Below, piece after piece: positions 22,063 through 32,957 of a DNA stretch of 64,000 nt. Every line of letters starts with the position of its first letter. Positions within the stretch are counted from its first letter, which is position 1. Origin of the DNA: Laburnicola sp. R22_1. Lineage: Eukaryota; Ascomycota; Dothideomycetes; Pleosporales; Didymosphaeriaceae. The stretch covers positions 1,426,001 to 1,490,000 of the forward strand of contig JACONQ010000016.1 of the NCBI GenBank assembly GCA_014281115.1, given 5' to 3'. Both the position numbers and the translations under genes were made by a program. Under the pieces are notes generated by a model, which saw only the letters and a list, made by a program, of their open reading frames with translations, was not told the origin of the DNA and searched no databases.

Positions 22063-22204
22063 TATGTGTATTGTTAAATTATCTACCTAGGAGTAGAACG
22101 ACAAAGGCTTTTATCTCAAATAACATAATAAAAAAGCAGAGCCCCCTGCTTAGTAAACCAAAAAAGCGTGAAAAGGTGGTTATAAAAATGCGTATTCGAA
22201 CTGC
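22063..22204 (+). mobile_element. fold-back element arm, copy 4
   Basis: Starts TATGTGTATTGTTAAATTAT, contains CTACCTAGGAGTAGAACGAC and GCAGAGCCCCCTGCTTAGTA, then GTGAAAAGGTGGTTATAAAA, matching the inner part of the intact copy at 34945-35188. It lies about 360 bp after copy 3 in the same orientation. Confidence 0.8.
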
Positions 22205-22405
22205 AAATTACAATTATATAGTAAAGATTCTACTTAAGCTATTTATATTTTAAATATATATGTTTTATAAATATATAAAGCAACTATAGAACGAGCTCTT
22301 AATTATTATATTTTATTTTTAAAATAACAAGTATAGGTAAACCTATTAGAAATATATTTAAAAGATATTTAACCTTTAATAGTAATATGCCTTAAAAGAA
22401 TCTTT

Positions 22406-22575
22406 TATGTGTGTTATTAAATTAACTACCTAGGGGTAGAATAACAAAGGCTTTTATCTTAAATAATATAATAAAAAAAGCAGAGCCCCCTACTTAGTAA
22501 TTAAAAATAGCGTAAAAAAAGTAATATAATTATAAAAAAAGCGCATTTAAACTACTAAGTAAGCTTAGCAGTCTT
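22406..22575 (+). mobile_element. fold-back element arm, copy 5
   Basis: Starts TATGTGTGTTATTAAATTAA, contains the core with several transitions (GAATAACAAAGGCTTTTATC, GCAGAGCCCCCTACTTAGTA) and the long inner end seen in copy 1. With the reverse-oriented copy at 23732-23840 it could bound one element of about 1.4 kb. Confidence 0.76.
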
Positions 22576-23731
22576 AGTGCAGAACTACTTCTATAAGCAA
22601 ATGTTTTATAAAAAGACTACTTAGAACTTTAGTAGAGAAGGAATAAAACTTTAGCACAGCTACGCTGTAACTATTCTCCCTTCTTCTCTACTATTCTAAT
22701 TATTATAAATAATATAAGTTAACATATTAATAAGTATATACTACTTTATAAGTGTATAAGAGTAATATATACTAAATATAGTATTGCTCTATTACTATAT
22801 TAAAGTTATCCTTAATAAAGCTTCTATTACTATCTCTATTTCTTTACGCTCTACTATCTACTTAAGTATTAACTCTAAATTATTTAATACTAATATACTT
22901 ACTATTATAAAAGAGTATATACTAAAAATTTATAACGCTACTATTAAAGTAGCTATACTAGAATTCTATTCTATTTATTAAATACTTATTTAGTGTAAGG
23001 AGTAAATATACTTAACTATCTATAAGACAGTTTTAGTATACTAGTTAGATTAGTAGTTTATTTAGTTTACAAAGGACTATAAAGTTAAATTCCTACTTTA
23101 GTAGATATAATTACTTTTTATTAATAACTAAATTTAAAAAACAAGATAAAAGGTAAAAAATAAGGTATTTATTAATAAGCTCTAGTATAATAAGAGTATT
23201 ATATAGATCTATAAGATCCTTTTAGCTATTATTACTATTATTACTATTAAGTTAGCTTATCTAAGTAAGTACACTATATAGTAGTGCAAGTATAAATAAC
23301 TAATAATAGTAATAGCAATAAGCTAGGTGTGCTATATACACTATAAGTAAACCGTATATTAGGGCTAGAAGCTTATAGATATTAGGAGTGTAAGTAAGTT
23401 TAAACTATTATTATATTATTAAGGTATTTAAGGCTAGTTTTTAATTAGAATTAGGTGCTATATATAGTAGTATATAATAACCTTCTATCTTAATCTACTT
23501 TAATCTTAAAGTAAAAAAAAGGTTAAAAAAGGTGTTTGGCAAGCCGATATCTTTTATAATAAGGAGTTAGAAGTAGTTTACTAGATAGGTTTAATAGTAT
23601 TCTTTAATAAGTATTTTAAACATATTTAAAAGCTAGTTTATTAGTATTATCTTTATAATATAAGATTTATTAGAATTATTATTAATATATCTAATATATA
23701 AATAAAAGGTAATTTCTACTAGAATATAATA

Positions 23732-23840
23732 GGAGCGTCTTTTTTAATTACTAGGTAGGGGGCTCTGCTTTTTTTGTTATGTTATTTGAGATGAAAGCCT
23801 TTATTATCCTACCCCTAGGTAGATAAAATAACGCTACATA
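23732..23840 (-). mobile_element. fold-back element arm, copy 6, reversed
   Basis: Reads TACTAGGTAGGGGGCTCTGC, TGAGATGAAAGCCTTT, CTACCCCTAGGTAGAT and ends CGCTACATA: the reverse complement of the other arms. Confidence 0.78.
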
Positions 23841-24430
23841 ATAGGAGTATATTTTAAATATATTCTAGGTTTCTTTTAATACCTCTAATTAATTAATTCT
23901 TAGGGGCGTTACTAGTCCTTTTATATGTACTTAATAGTTTAATTCTATATTATATACTTTAAATATAGAGTAGAATAAGTAATACCTAAAGAAGAAAAAA
24001 TATAAAAGTCTTTATATAGCTATATAATATAGCTCTTCAATTATAATACTTAGAATAAATATTTTTAGCTTATAAATCTCTTAGGTATATAGTAAGATAT
24101 ATTTAAAATAACTTTTTAATATATTTTAGTAAGCTTAGAGAAGAGAAAAAGTGTTTCAAACTAAATAAAAAATAAAAAGAGTGCTACTACTAGTTTAGGC
24201 CTTATTTAGGCTTTTAGCTATATTAAAAAAGAGTATTAAAATATATTAGAATTATATTTTAATACTACTAAATAGGCTAGAAACAAATCTTATAGAACTA
24301 AATAATCTCTTTTTTTATAGTACTTCCTATATTTATATCCCTAGAACATATTTAAAATATTATACTAATATATTCTAGTTTAAGAAAAATAGACCTTTAG
24401 GATATAAAGAAGTTTAATACCTATAATAGA

Positions 24431-24620
24431 TTTAGAATTAGACCTAATTATTATATACTATCTATAATTAGTTAGAAATTCTTTAGGAACTAAGGAAGAG
24501 AAATAAGTAAGTATATCTAAATTGGTTTAGAATTAGACCTAATTATTATATACTATCTATAATTAGTTAGAAATTCTTTAGGAACTAAGGAAGAGAAATA
24601 AGTAAGTATATCTAAATTGG
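24431..24620 (+). repeat. perfect 95-bp tandem duplication
   Basis: The unit beginning TTTAGAATTAGACCTAATTA at 24431 repeats without a difference from 24526 to 24620. It is surrounded by strongly mutated DNA of the isochore. Confidence 0.92.
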
Positions 24621-26021
24621 TTTAGATATAGGCTAAAACATATTTAGAATATAAATAGAAATTATTTAAAGTAGCTAAGGCAACTAGAAGTCTAATTATA
24701 ATTTTAGATAATAATAATAAAAATCTAAGACTACCTTTAAGCTCCTTAAAATATATAAAAAGTTAAAAAATAAGCTGAAAACCTAAAGGAGGCTTTTAGT
24801 TATAATTAAGATTAATAGTATAATTATCTCTATTAGTGCAGTTGTCTCTAATTAGATTCTTACTAGCACTAATACTAGGGCTAAGATATATTTTACTAAA
24901 ACTTATTTATATTATAGTCTAAATATATTTTAGTAGTATATGCCTAATTTAAGAGTTGACACTTTTATTAAATTAGTAACTATAGATTAAAAAAGTTCAA
25001 TTGAAATTAAAAAGAGCAAACTAGTATTAAATAGAGAGAGGCTTTAGTTTAAAAAAAAGAAAATTAAGTTTAAAAGAATATAGCGTAGGTAGTAGTATTA
25101 GTAAAAACTTGTTTCTAATATATTTTAAACTTGTTTTAGTTAGCGTTAAAAAGTTTAATATTAAACTATGTATTTTTTTCCTAATTCTTCTTTTTCTTTT
25201 ATTCTTAAACTATTCTTATACAACTAATATAAATCTATATTTTAAAAAGTTTAAATATATAAAAATATATATATTATAATACTAATATATTTAGGCACTA
25301 TATTAATAGTATAAAGCCTAAAAAACGCTTTTAAAGAGTATACTTAAGTTTGCCACTAATAATAAAGACAAATATAATATTTTAATAAGGGAAGTCTTTT
25401 ATAAAGCCCCTTTTAAAAAGGGATCTATCTAGCTATATAGTATAAAACTTTTTAAATTTATTTTAAATATATTCTAACTTTAATAGAAAAAATTTAAAAT
25501 TTAAGGCGCCTTTATAACCTATCTTAAACGCTTATATACTAATTTTAAAGATTACTATTAGGTAAAGTAGCACTTTTAAGCTTTTTAAAGCTTAGGAGCT
25601 ATACTAAGCATTTTAGAACCTTAAATATATTTAATTAATATTTAGCCTTCTTTTTAGAAGTAGCCTAAAAAGTAGCCTAAAGAGCAGCCTAAGCAGCTTA
25701 AGGAGCCTAAGAAGCTTAAAAGCAGCCTAATAAGTAGATTAAAGCTCTATAATATAAGGTACGTAACCTAAAGTATTAGTAGAAAAAAGTAAAATAAGGT
25801 AATTAAATATATTCTAAATATATTTTTAATATATTTTAGGTTAACTTTAATAAATATTATTAAATTCTTTACTAACAAAGATACCTAATACCTTATTTAA
25901 CTTATAATAAGAAAGATAAGTAAGTCTACTTTGTAAAGGATAACTATAGGAATAAAATAGTATTTTAAGTTTAGAATATATTTTTTTACTTTTTATTTAA
26001 TTACTTTATATAAAAATTTTA

Positions 26022-26136
26022 TATGTGTGGCGTTAAATTAACTACCTAGGGTAGCACGACAAAGGCTTTCATCTCAAATAACATAATAAAAAAGCAGAGC
26101 CTCCTACTTAGTAATTAAAAAGAGCGTGAAAAGGGA
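26022..26136 (+). mobile_element. fold-back element arm, copy 7
   Basis: Starts TATGTGTGGCGTTAAATTAA, contains CTACCTAGGGTAGCACGACA (one G lost), TTTCATCTCAAATAACATAA and GCAGAGCCTCCTACTTAGTA, and ends GCGTGAAAAGG. Confidence 0.8.
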
Positions 26137-27465
26137 AATTCTTTTTATATAAAGAAACTTTATAGTAGTATAAAAAAGATTTATAAATATATACTAGAAT
26201 ATATTTTTACTATATTTAGAATAAATTTTATTATCTATATTTTAAAGTATCTAGTATTTTTATAATAGTTGCTACTCGAAATATAGTTGCCTACTATATT
26301 ATTTTTAAAATTAAACTAGAATTTTTAAAATATGTTTAGAATAGCTTTTAAATAAGTTTTAACTTAGTTACTTTAAATATTATTATTATATTAAGCCTAA
26401 TAGACAATATATAAAGTAGGCTTATCTAAAATATAAAAAATATTAGTTATTTTAGCTAAATTATACTATATAATATTAGTAAAATATATTTAAAATAAGA
26501 TAAGAATTTATTTTTACTTTACTAGTATTAGGGCTTTGGAAGAATATTATAGGTAGTATATAGGCTAGAATACTTAAGTCTACTATAATATACTAGTAGT
26601 GTGCTATTTACGTAATATTCCTTAGCTTTATATACTTATTATATTTATTTATTAAAGCCTAGTACTATTTTAGAATATATTTCAAATAAAATAAAATTAT
26701 ATTTTACTAATACTTACCCTTCTAGATCTAGATAAAGGCAATGCTAGACTAGTTAATAGAATTATTAGCCTTAGCTACTTCTAATAAGTGCTACTTAATA
26801 ATATAAATAACTAGTCTACTTTAGAAAGTAAAATAAGACTATAAAATTATTAGCATTCTTAAAATATATTCTAAATAAGATTATAATATATTTTTAATTA
26901 TTTAATAAAAAATATTACTATTATATATATAGTACTTTACTTTTATATATCTAATAATTTTTTTACTATAAATATTCTTTTTAAACTTTAGATAGCTCTT
27001 AAAGAGGCCTATTATAGCTAGATATTTTTAGTAAGCTTATAAAAATATATTTTAAAGTTTATACTTATAAAATTACTAAGAATAGCTATAATAGTAGTAG
27101 TAGTAATGGTAGTAAAAGTAAAGAATTATAAAAATAGGGAAGAAAGAGTAAACGTGTTTAGATCTTAATTTTAACTTATTTATAAACACTATTCTACTTT
27201 AGTAAATAGGATACGCTAGCTATATTTTAGGTTAGCTAATCCTAATTCTATAGTGTCGCTTATCGCAGCTAAGCTCTATCCTTCTAGTAATAGTTATATA
27301 TAGTAACGCTATAAGGTATATTAATTACCTTTAATTACTTATTATAGTTGCCTAAGCACTATTTTTATAACTAGATTTAGAGTAGTAGTAAGTACTAAGC
27401 TACTAGTTTTTATTATACTATTTACTATTTGACTATTATTAATAATACTACCGTAAAGAAAGTCG

Positions 27466-27545
27466 ATAATAAATTATTATTATTTTGTGTATATTTTGTT
27501 ACTACTATTATATACTAGGTACTAGGTTTTAGTGCCTTCTATTTT
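27466..27545. repeat. isochore repeat shared with 61105-61185
   Basis: The segment with TTATTATTATTTTGTGTATATTTTG, TACTACTATTATATACTAGG and CTAGGTTTTAGTGCCTTCTA in order reappears in reverse orientation at 61105-61185, outside the isochore. Confidence 0.75.
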
Positions 27546-28323
27546 ACTCCTCTCTATATATAGTACAAACTCGACCTTAGTTAGAATTTCTACATAATAA
27601 AGATCTTTAATACTATTTACTATATATTCCTTTATTATTACTTTCTTAAAATAAGGTTTATAATAGTATTAAGCTTATTAATACTATAGTTAAAGTAGGC
27701 GTAATACTACTCTATTTAGTAGTAATAGTAGCTATAGGTATTCTTTATGAGGTATTATTAGTAGTTATTATTATAGTTAGTGTTAGTGTTATAGGTAATA
27801 TAAAATAAAGTCTATAGACTAGTTAGTATTATAGTAGCTATAGGTAATAGTATATATATATAAGATTTAGTAAAGCTACTATTTCTATTAGTAATAGGAG
27901 TGTATAGTAGGCATTTTATACTGGTAGGGTTAGCTATGTAAGGAGCTGTTGAATTAGCTGTTAAAGTTAATTTTGGTTGAGTTTCGGGGGGGGTGAGGAG
28001 AGCCGAGCGATTTCAAGTTAGGTTAACGTGTACGTACGATAAATGGGTCTCTAGGAGTAGTTTGTTTGATATGAGGAGATTTTTTATTTATTGGCTATTT
28101 GAATGTTTTGTGGGGGTTGATGGTGACTGAGTGAGTGGTATGAATGAACCTTCATCTCATCTCATCCATCGCTGCTTCCGTTGTCGCTCGGTGCCATCCA
28201 TAGATAGCTATGCATCAATTATACTCTGATTCTGATACCAGTCCCATCCATCTTGACATCGGAACTGTTGTTCTTCAAGCCACACACACACATGCGGAGA
28301 CATGCACCGACCAAGTCCCCCGC

Positions 28324-28850
28324 TCAAACCACCACCTCAACACTCTTATACGCCGTCACATCCGAGCAGGCACACCCGTCCTTGACGCACGTAAGCGCCG
28401 GCTCGAGCGACCATCCGCCTGTGCAGTTGGGTTGGTGGTAGACGCGCACTTATCCGGATGTTAGCACCAATTCCCACACAGACAGAAGTTTTCAAAGCGA
28501 AGAAGGAAAGGGTATCCTTTCGATGGGAAAATGCACGGGGAAAAGAAAGATAGACGGCGCTTATACGTACGAGAATTATACCGCAACCCCGCGCCTCCCT
28601 CGACCTTCTTGACGACGAGACTCTGCGTTAGAGCTCCGAGGCTGGTGCAGCCGCTGGAGGGGGTGAGCACGAGGGGAACCGAGTGCCCGCCGCAGATGGG
28701 GACCGAGTGCGTGTTGAGGTGGATGCGAGGGGTTTCGGCGTCGGTGTTGGGGTTGGCGAGATGGGCGGCCGCGACGGGGATGTTGAAGGCGTGGGTGAGG
28801 TTGAGGATCAGGAGGACGAGGGCGAGGAGGGGGCTGGTGGGGTTGTGCAT
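28324..28850 (-). CDS. small cysteine-rich secreted protein, effector-like
   Basis: Exons 28850-28571 and 28448-28324; the intron (GTACGT...GATAAG) keeps the frame; 134 residues. A signal peptide occupies about residues 1-21 (LLALVLLILNLTHA, cleavage near A-F). The mature ~113 residues contain six cysteines: one in PICGG, one in SGCTS, and four after the splice site in NCTGGW, LTCVK and GCACSD. The even number in a short secreted protein suggests three disulfides. No enzyme motif is visible. The gene is the first after the AT isochore, whose edge lies about 360 bp beyond its stop codon. Size, signal, cysteines and position fit apoplastic effectors of plant-associated fungi, but a self-acting wall or antimicrobial protein is equally possible. 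Confidence 0.78.
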
Positions 28851-29240
28851 TTTGACTGGTGGTGTGGCGGGTGTGTGTGTGGTTGTTTTTGTTGTGGTAC
28901 GTTGAAGTTGGCAAGTCGAAGTGGAGTAGAGCAGAGATGTACAAAGAGAAGAGAATAGGTGCGGAAGGAGGGATTTATATACCAGCGGCGGGCGCCGGTT
29001 TCGCACGGACCGAGATTATTAGTAGTGAGAAGCGTTTGCAGGGCAATATTCCAAGTGAGGGAAACCGCAGGTGCTCAGCTGGAGTGAGAGAACGTGGTGC
29101 CCGCCCGAGGCAGTCAGTTAACTGGTCCTTGACTAAGGGATATAGTCGATATTGTTGCTGCTGCTCGTGGTAGCGGAGCGCGGCTTAGTGGCCGATGCGG
29201 AAGGAGCGACTCACAAGAGGACCTTGGTTACGTGGCGCTG
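28851..29240. other. promoter side of the secreted-protein gene, no gene
   Basis: Contains a TATATA stretch near 28975-28981, about 130 bp before the ATG, as a plausible core promoter. No other gene is supported. Confidence 0.4.
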
Positions 29241-29334
29241 CTACAGCCACTGGACAAGGGTTTGAGTATAGTTGGCCTTGTATTGTTTATCCTGGGCAAC
29301 ACATGGTACTTGAATCTTTGTCCTAGTACTGTGA
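29241..29334 (-). repeat. 96-bp dispersed repeat, reversed copy, 94 bp
   Basis: Reads CTACAGCCACTGGACAAGGG at its left end and TCCTAGTACTGTG at its right end. Its reverse complement follows the copy at 5773-5868 through GTACCATGTGTTGCCCAGGAT and AAGGCCAACTATACTCAA. It lies between the secreted-protein gene and Sec39. Confidence 0.75.
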
Positions 29335-29577
29335 TATTGAACCTAAGAGGTGGTTGAATCCGTGGCGATGAGCAAGCTACTGGACCGTGTGCAACGTAGA
29401 TCCATGGATGCGTAAACACCTCTTTCTTGAAACCGACGCTCAGATGTCCGAAGCAAGTAGACTTAGATGGAAAGACGTGTGTGTAAGATCATCAGGCATC
29501 ACTAAGCTGTTCATAACGGAGATGATCGTGATTGCAATTGAACATTAACGACTGCGTCGACAGGCACTCGGCACCAG

Positions 29578-32415
29578 CTACTCGCGACCACGCTCGTTGA
29601 CAGGCGTAGCACCGAGCACCCATCCAAGACCGCTAGCTAATCCACCAGTAACCGCACTGGCCACCATATCCCTTCTCCTGACCCTCTCTTCACCGCCGCT
29701 GTGTATGCTCCCCGAGTCACTCATATCCATGGAGACGCGCCCCGCATCACTATTTGTGTCTCGACTCTCCGCTCCGGATGCGGTGCGAGTGGTTCCACGG
29801 AGAGGGAATGCACTCTTCGAGAAGGCTGCTGCTGCTCCTCTGGCGACATCGAAAAGACCCATGGGCGCCTCCTCCACTGCGCCTCTTCCGACTTCGCGCC
29901 GTGGCTGCACAACTACTGGCTCGATCGCGAAAGCACCTGGAAGCCTGCGGTCGGCTGCATCATTGAACCGCTCCTCGGCTTCGGTTTCTTGTGCTAGGAG
30001 CTTGGTCATCTCCGTCTCGCACTCTTGCCAGACGGCCAGCACTTCTTCCAAGTGGCGGGGACGTGTAAGTAGTAGTGCTTGAGAAAGAAGCTCCATACGT
30101 TGTTCTAGTCTTCGCAAATCGGGGCGCGCAGCTGTGTTTGTCTGTGTCCAACTCAACGAGGCAGATGGCGACGAGCGGTGACGGCCAGCTTCGAGTGCGG
30201 CGCGCCACGCAACATCCTCACCTTCTTCCTCTTGGGCATCCGAATCGTAGGAGCCGAAAGAAAAGTGCTGGGAGGTGGATATAGAAAGCGTTACCGGGGG
30301 GCTGGGCGCGTGGGGGGTGAGTCGGTTGACTACGTACGAGTACGCGGTCTCAAAGTCATCTTCTGTGAGAGCTGCCTCCACCGTCATGCCAATGACTCGG
30401 CGCTCCGCGGCAGCTTTCTTTTCCTCAATGGTAGCTGCGTCAAGGTGTGTGTGATCTGCATCCTCATTCATAAGGGTTGATGGCATGGCGACAACCAAAT
30501 TTTGACCAATGGAAATAAGATCATCGAGATGCGTGTAGCTCCGAAGGTTCTGCTCCAGCAATTTCTTGATCAACGACAGTGGATCGGCGCTAACTCTGAT
30601 GTTCACGGGCTGGAACGGGACACCATGCTGCAGTATCAATGAATAGAATGACATAGCATGCGTGGCGGAAAGCAGAGCCTGTATCCGTTGGAAGCGACCA
30701 GAATTCGAGAAGTGAGGATTAAAAGCCGCCACGATGTCAGACGCCCGCTTCATGCCTCCTCTCGTTCGATTGCCATTGCTGGCGTTATCGTAGTGATGTA
30801 TCGCAACAGTGAGTACAATTTTTTCAACTTCAGTAAGAGGCAGCGGTTGTTGGCCGGACGCTGGCCGAATGTATAGTTGGACGACCAGCGAATACTGGCT
30901 GCTTTCCAATAGTCCTTTCAGAATCTCAGTTTCAAGTGTCTTGCTATCGATATGACCAAATATGCCTCGAGCATATCTGTCACCTTCAGGCTGAGTGGAA
31001 CCCCAGTTCCACAGCCAGAGAAGCTTGGCTCGGATTGCCCGCCACTGTTCTCCATCGAACTTGGCGCTGGTGCTTAGAGCATGTATGATTTTTTGGAGAA
31101 GTGAAAGCTGCGCGGATGCGTCGCTGCGAATAAACATACGTGTGACTTCTTTGATAGATACGGATTGTTGTAAGTTAGATAAAACGCAGGCGGAGAAGAG
31201 GAATAGCTCGAGAAGATGTGCTGCATCCTGGTTTGGCTGCGTAAGAGGGTTGTCCGGCCGTGCAATGTGCTCTTCTTGGAGACTAGAGACGGTTGCTTCG
31301 TGCAGCACAGCCATGTTGAGGCTACAGGATGGCAATGAATCCGCAGCTACACTGAGCTCTGGAGGTGGTTCCAGGCCAAGCAGATCGGATACCCGGGCGA
31401 GCAAAGCATGCGCTGTCTGCAATGTTTCGGTGCTGCTGCTATCCACCAGATATAAACATGCTAAAGCTGTCTGTGCATATCGACGCTCCAACGCGCCTTG
31501 GGTCTCGTCATCAACATAAACGCGGCCTTCCTCGAAGCCGCCCAGGTCCAGGTCTTCCGGGCCGTCCCACTCGACAATGGCTGATGACACCAGAGTAAGA
31601 TTCGTCTTGGAAGTATGCACTAGCCACTCAAACAAGCACTCCCAGTCCTCGGGCTCTTGAGCTGGCGTTTCGGTCATCGACGCCCTTCGGTCGTCCGGTG
31701 TAAGTCTCCGCCTCTTGCGCTCATTTGCTCCGCATATCCAGGGACCAACAACGCCTCTGATGTCGCGTGCAGCATCTAGTCCATCTTGTGTTTGACGGAG
31801 ATTTGAAAGCTGCACATCAATGGCCCGCCTGCCCTTTAACCGAGCGAACTCTTCGAGCGATGGAGCGGCGCTCTGGGGGTAATATTCGTACGTCAGCCGG
31901 AGTAGTGGCAGTGCCGTGGATATGAGCCATATTCGTATGTATTCAGAATGGCCGATGAACGGTACAATCAGCTGGGGGATTATGTTGAGCAGGCCGGTTT
32001 CAGCGTCGATCCGGTGTGCGCGGTGAATCAGGAAGTGTGTGAGCGGGTCGAGCTCGGTCTCGAACCTGTACAGAGTATGTGCAATCTCAAGCAGTTCTAG
32101 CTTCCGCCGCTGCTTTCGTGCTTGTGAGATGGACAAGTTCTCGACTGGGGAAAGCTCGAGAACAGTGGCGGGGTCGTCGCCTGGCGTACGGTCGTCGCTT
32201 GCGAGTTCGGCGAGATATTCGAGGTATGTGGAGGGCTCAGCACCCTCGGGTAGGTACGTCAGTATTATTCGCAGGATGAGCTCGAGGTCGAGGTCGGCGT
32301 CGCGGAGGGCTGTCACAGCGCGCAGGGCGCCGATGTTCGATTCGCTGGCGTAATGGACGGCGAGGAGGACGCAGTGCGGCGCCGACAGCTTCGCGAGCTT
32401 CTGGAGCTGGGCCAT
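29578..32415 (-). CDS. SEC39: Sec39-domain protein of the Dsl1 tethering complex
   Basis: A single exon from ATG at 32415 encodes 945 residues. The frame is open further upstream, but that extension starts at a GTG and is not conserved-looking, whereas MAQLQKLAKLSAPHCVLLAVHYASES is a typical family start. The bulk (about residues 10-740) is the all-helical Sec39 domain. The C-terminal part is more polar, with a Ser/Gly/Arg-rich end. In yeast Sec39 works with Dsl1 and Tip20 at the ER to tether COPI vesicles coming from the Golgi; the metazoan counterpart is NAG/NBAS in the NRZ complex. Its length is somewhat greater than yeast Sec39, normal for filamentous fungi. Confidence 0.88.
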   Translation of the reverse strand: MAQLQKLAKLSAPHCVLLAVHYASESNIGALRAVTALRDADLDLELILRIILTYLPEGAEPSTYLEYLAELASDDRTPGDDPATVLELSPVENLSISQARKQRRKLELLEIAHTLYRFETELDPLTHFLIHRAHRIDAETGLLNIIPQLIVPFIGHSEYIRIWLISTALPLLRLTYEYYPQSAAPSLEEFARLKGRRAIDVQLSNLRQTQDGLDAARDIRGVVGPWICGANERKRRRLTPDDRRASMTETPAQEPEDWECLFEWLVHTSKTNLTLVSSAIVEWDGPEDLDLGGFEEGRVYVDDETQGALERRYAQTALACLYLVDSSSTETLQTAHALLARVSDLLGLEPPPELSVAADSLPSCSLNMAVLHEATVSSLQEEHIARPDNPLTQPNQDAAHLLELFLFSACVLSNLQQSVSIKEVTRMFIRSDASAQLSLLQKIIHALSTSAKFDGEQWRAIRAKLLWLWNWGSTQPEGDRYARGIFGHIDSKTLETEILKGLLESSQYSLVVQLYIRPASGQQPLPLTEVEKIVLTVAIHHYDNASNGNRTRGGMKRASDIVAAFNPHFSNSGRFQRIQALLSATHAMSFYSLILQHGVPFQPVNIRVSADPLSLIKKLLEQNLRSYTHLDDLISIGQNLVVAMPSTLMNEDADHTHLDAATIEEKKAAAERRVIGMTVEAALTEDDFETAYSYVVNRLTPHAPSPPVTLSISTSQHFSFGSYDSDAQEEEGEDVAWRAALEAGRHRSSPSASLSWTQTNTAARPDLRRLEQRMELLSQALLLTRPRHLEEVLAVWQECETEMTKLLAQETEAEERFNDAADRRLPGAFAIEPVVVQPRREVGRGAVEEAPMGLFDVARGAAAAFSKSAFPLRGTTRTASGAESRDTNSDAGRVSMDMSDSGSIHSGGEERVRRRDMVASAVTGGLASGLGWVLGATPVNERGRE

Positions 32416-32957
32416 GGTCTGCACAAGACGTTGAGCGGCTATCGGGGCTGGAATGGGCGGAGAATCATCTTCATGGTATAAAGCATGGCAATTACCTGCG
32501 CCACCACGTCGCGACTTCCTGTCCAGCGCACATACATTACATAAGCAGGACACGGACCACCTTCGGAGGTCCGCAATTCGCACGCCTTTCACATCACCGT
32601 GCTTTCATATCCTCAGACTTCTGGGTATTGCTTTAGATCATCATCGTTTCACAATATCGCCAGAAAACTCACTACTCTGCCATGGCCGTGACACGTCATG
32701 ATGCCATTTTACACCTTCCCTACCCATCCTCCCGCAGAGTGTTGTAAAAAATGCATCTGTTGGTGTGGCGCGTTTTGGCCCGCCGAAATCCATCGGCATT
32801 CCTCTAATGAAACTCCATTTCCAAACCTTAGCAAATTTTCCGCCCATGGATGATGGCCGAGCGATATAGTCCTATATCATCAGTTCCGTACTTGCAGCAG
32901 GTATCCTGGGATGACTTACCTATAGTATGTTGTTGGATTGTATGTGAACGTTTGACA

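Larger units (their letters stand above)
14575..27960. other. AT-rich isochore with RIP-type decay of transposons
   Basis: Base composition changes sharply at about 14575 (after TTTTACTCATAAGTAAAATT) and returns to normal at about 27960. Inside, almost all sequence is A/T with TA-rich dinucleotides, and recognisable transposase frames carry many TAA/TAG where Gln or Trp codons are expected. This is what RIP (C-to-T and G-to-A in repeats) leaves. Apart from the elements listed separately I see no intact gene. The stretches 14580-15700, 17000-17258, 20400-21000, 22580-23730, 23850-26020, 26140-27050 and 27120-27465 are degenerate repeat DNA that I could not assign; 20400-21000 and 22750-23360 share several segments and may be the same family. 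Confidence 0.85.

Noticed and set aside
32416..32592. 59-residue N-terminal extension of Sec39
   Set aside because: It would start at GTG; the ATG at 32415 begins exactly where the family-like sequence starts.
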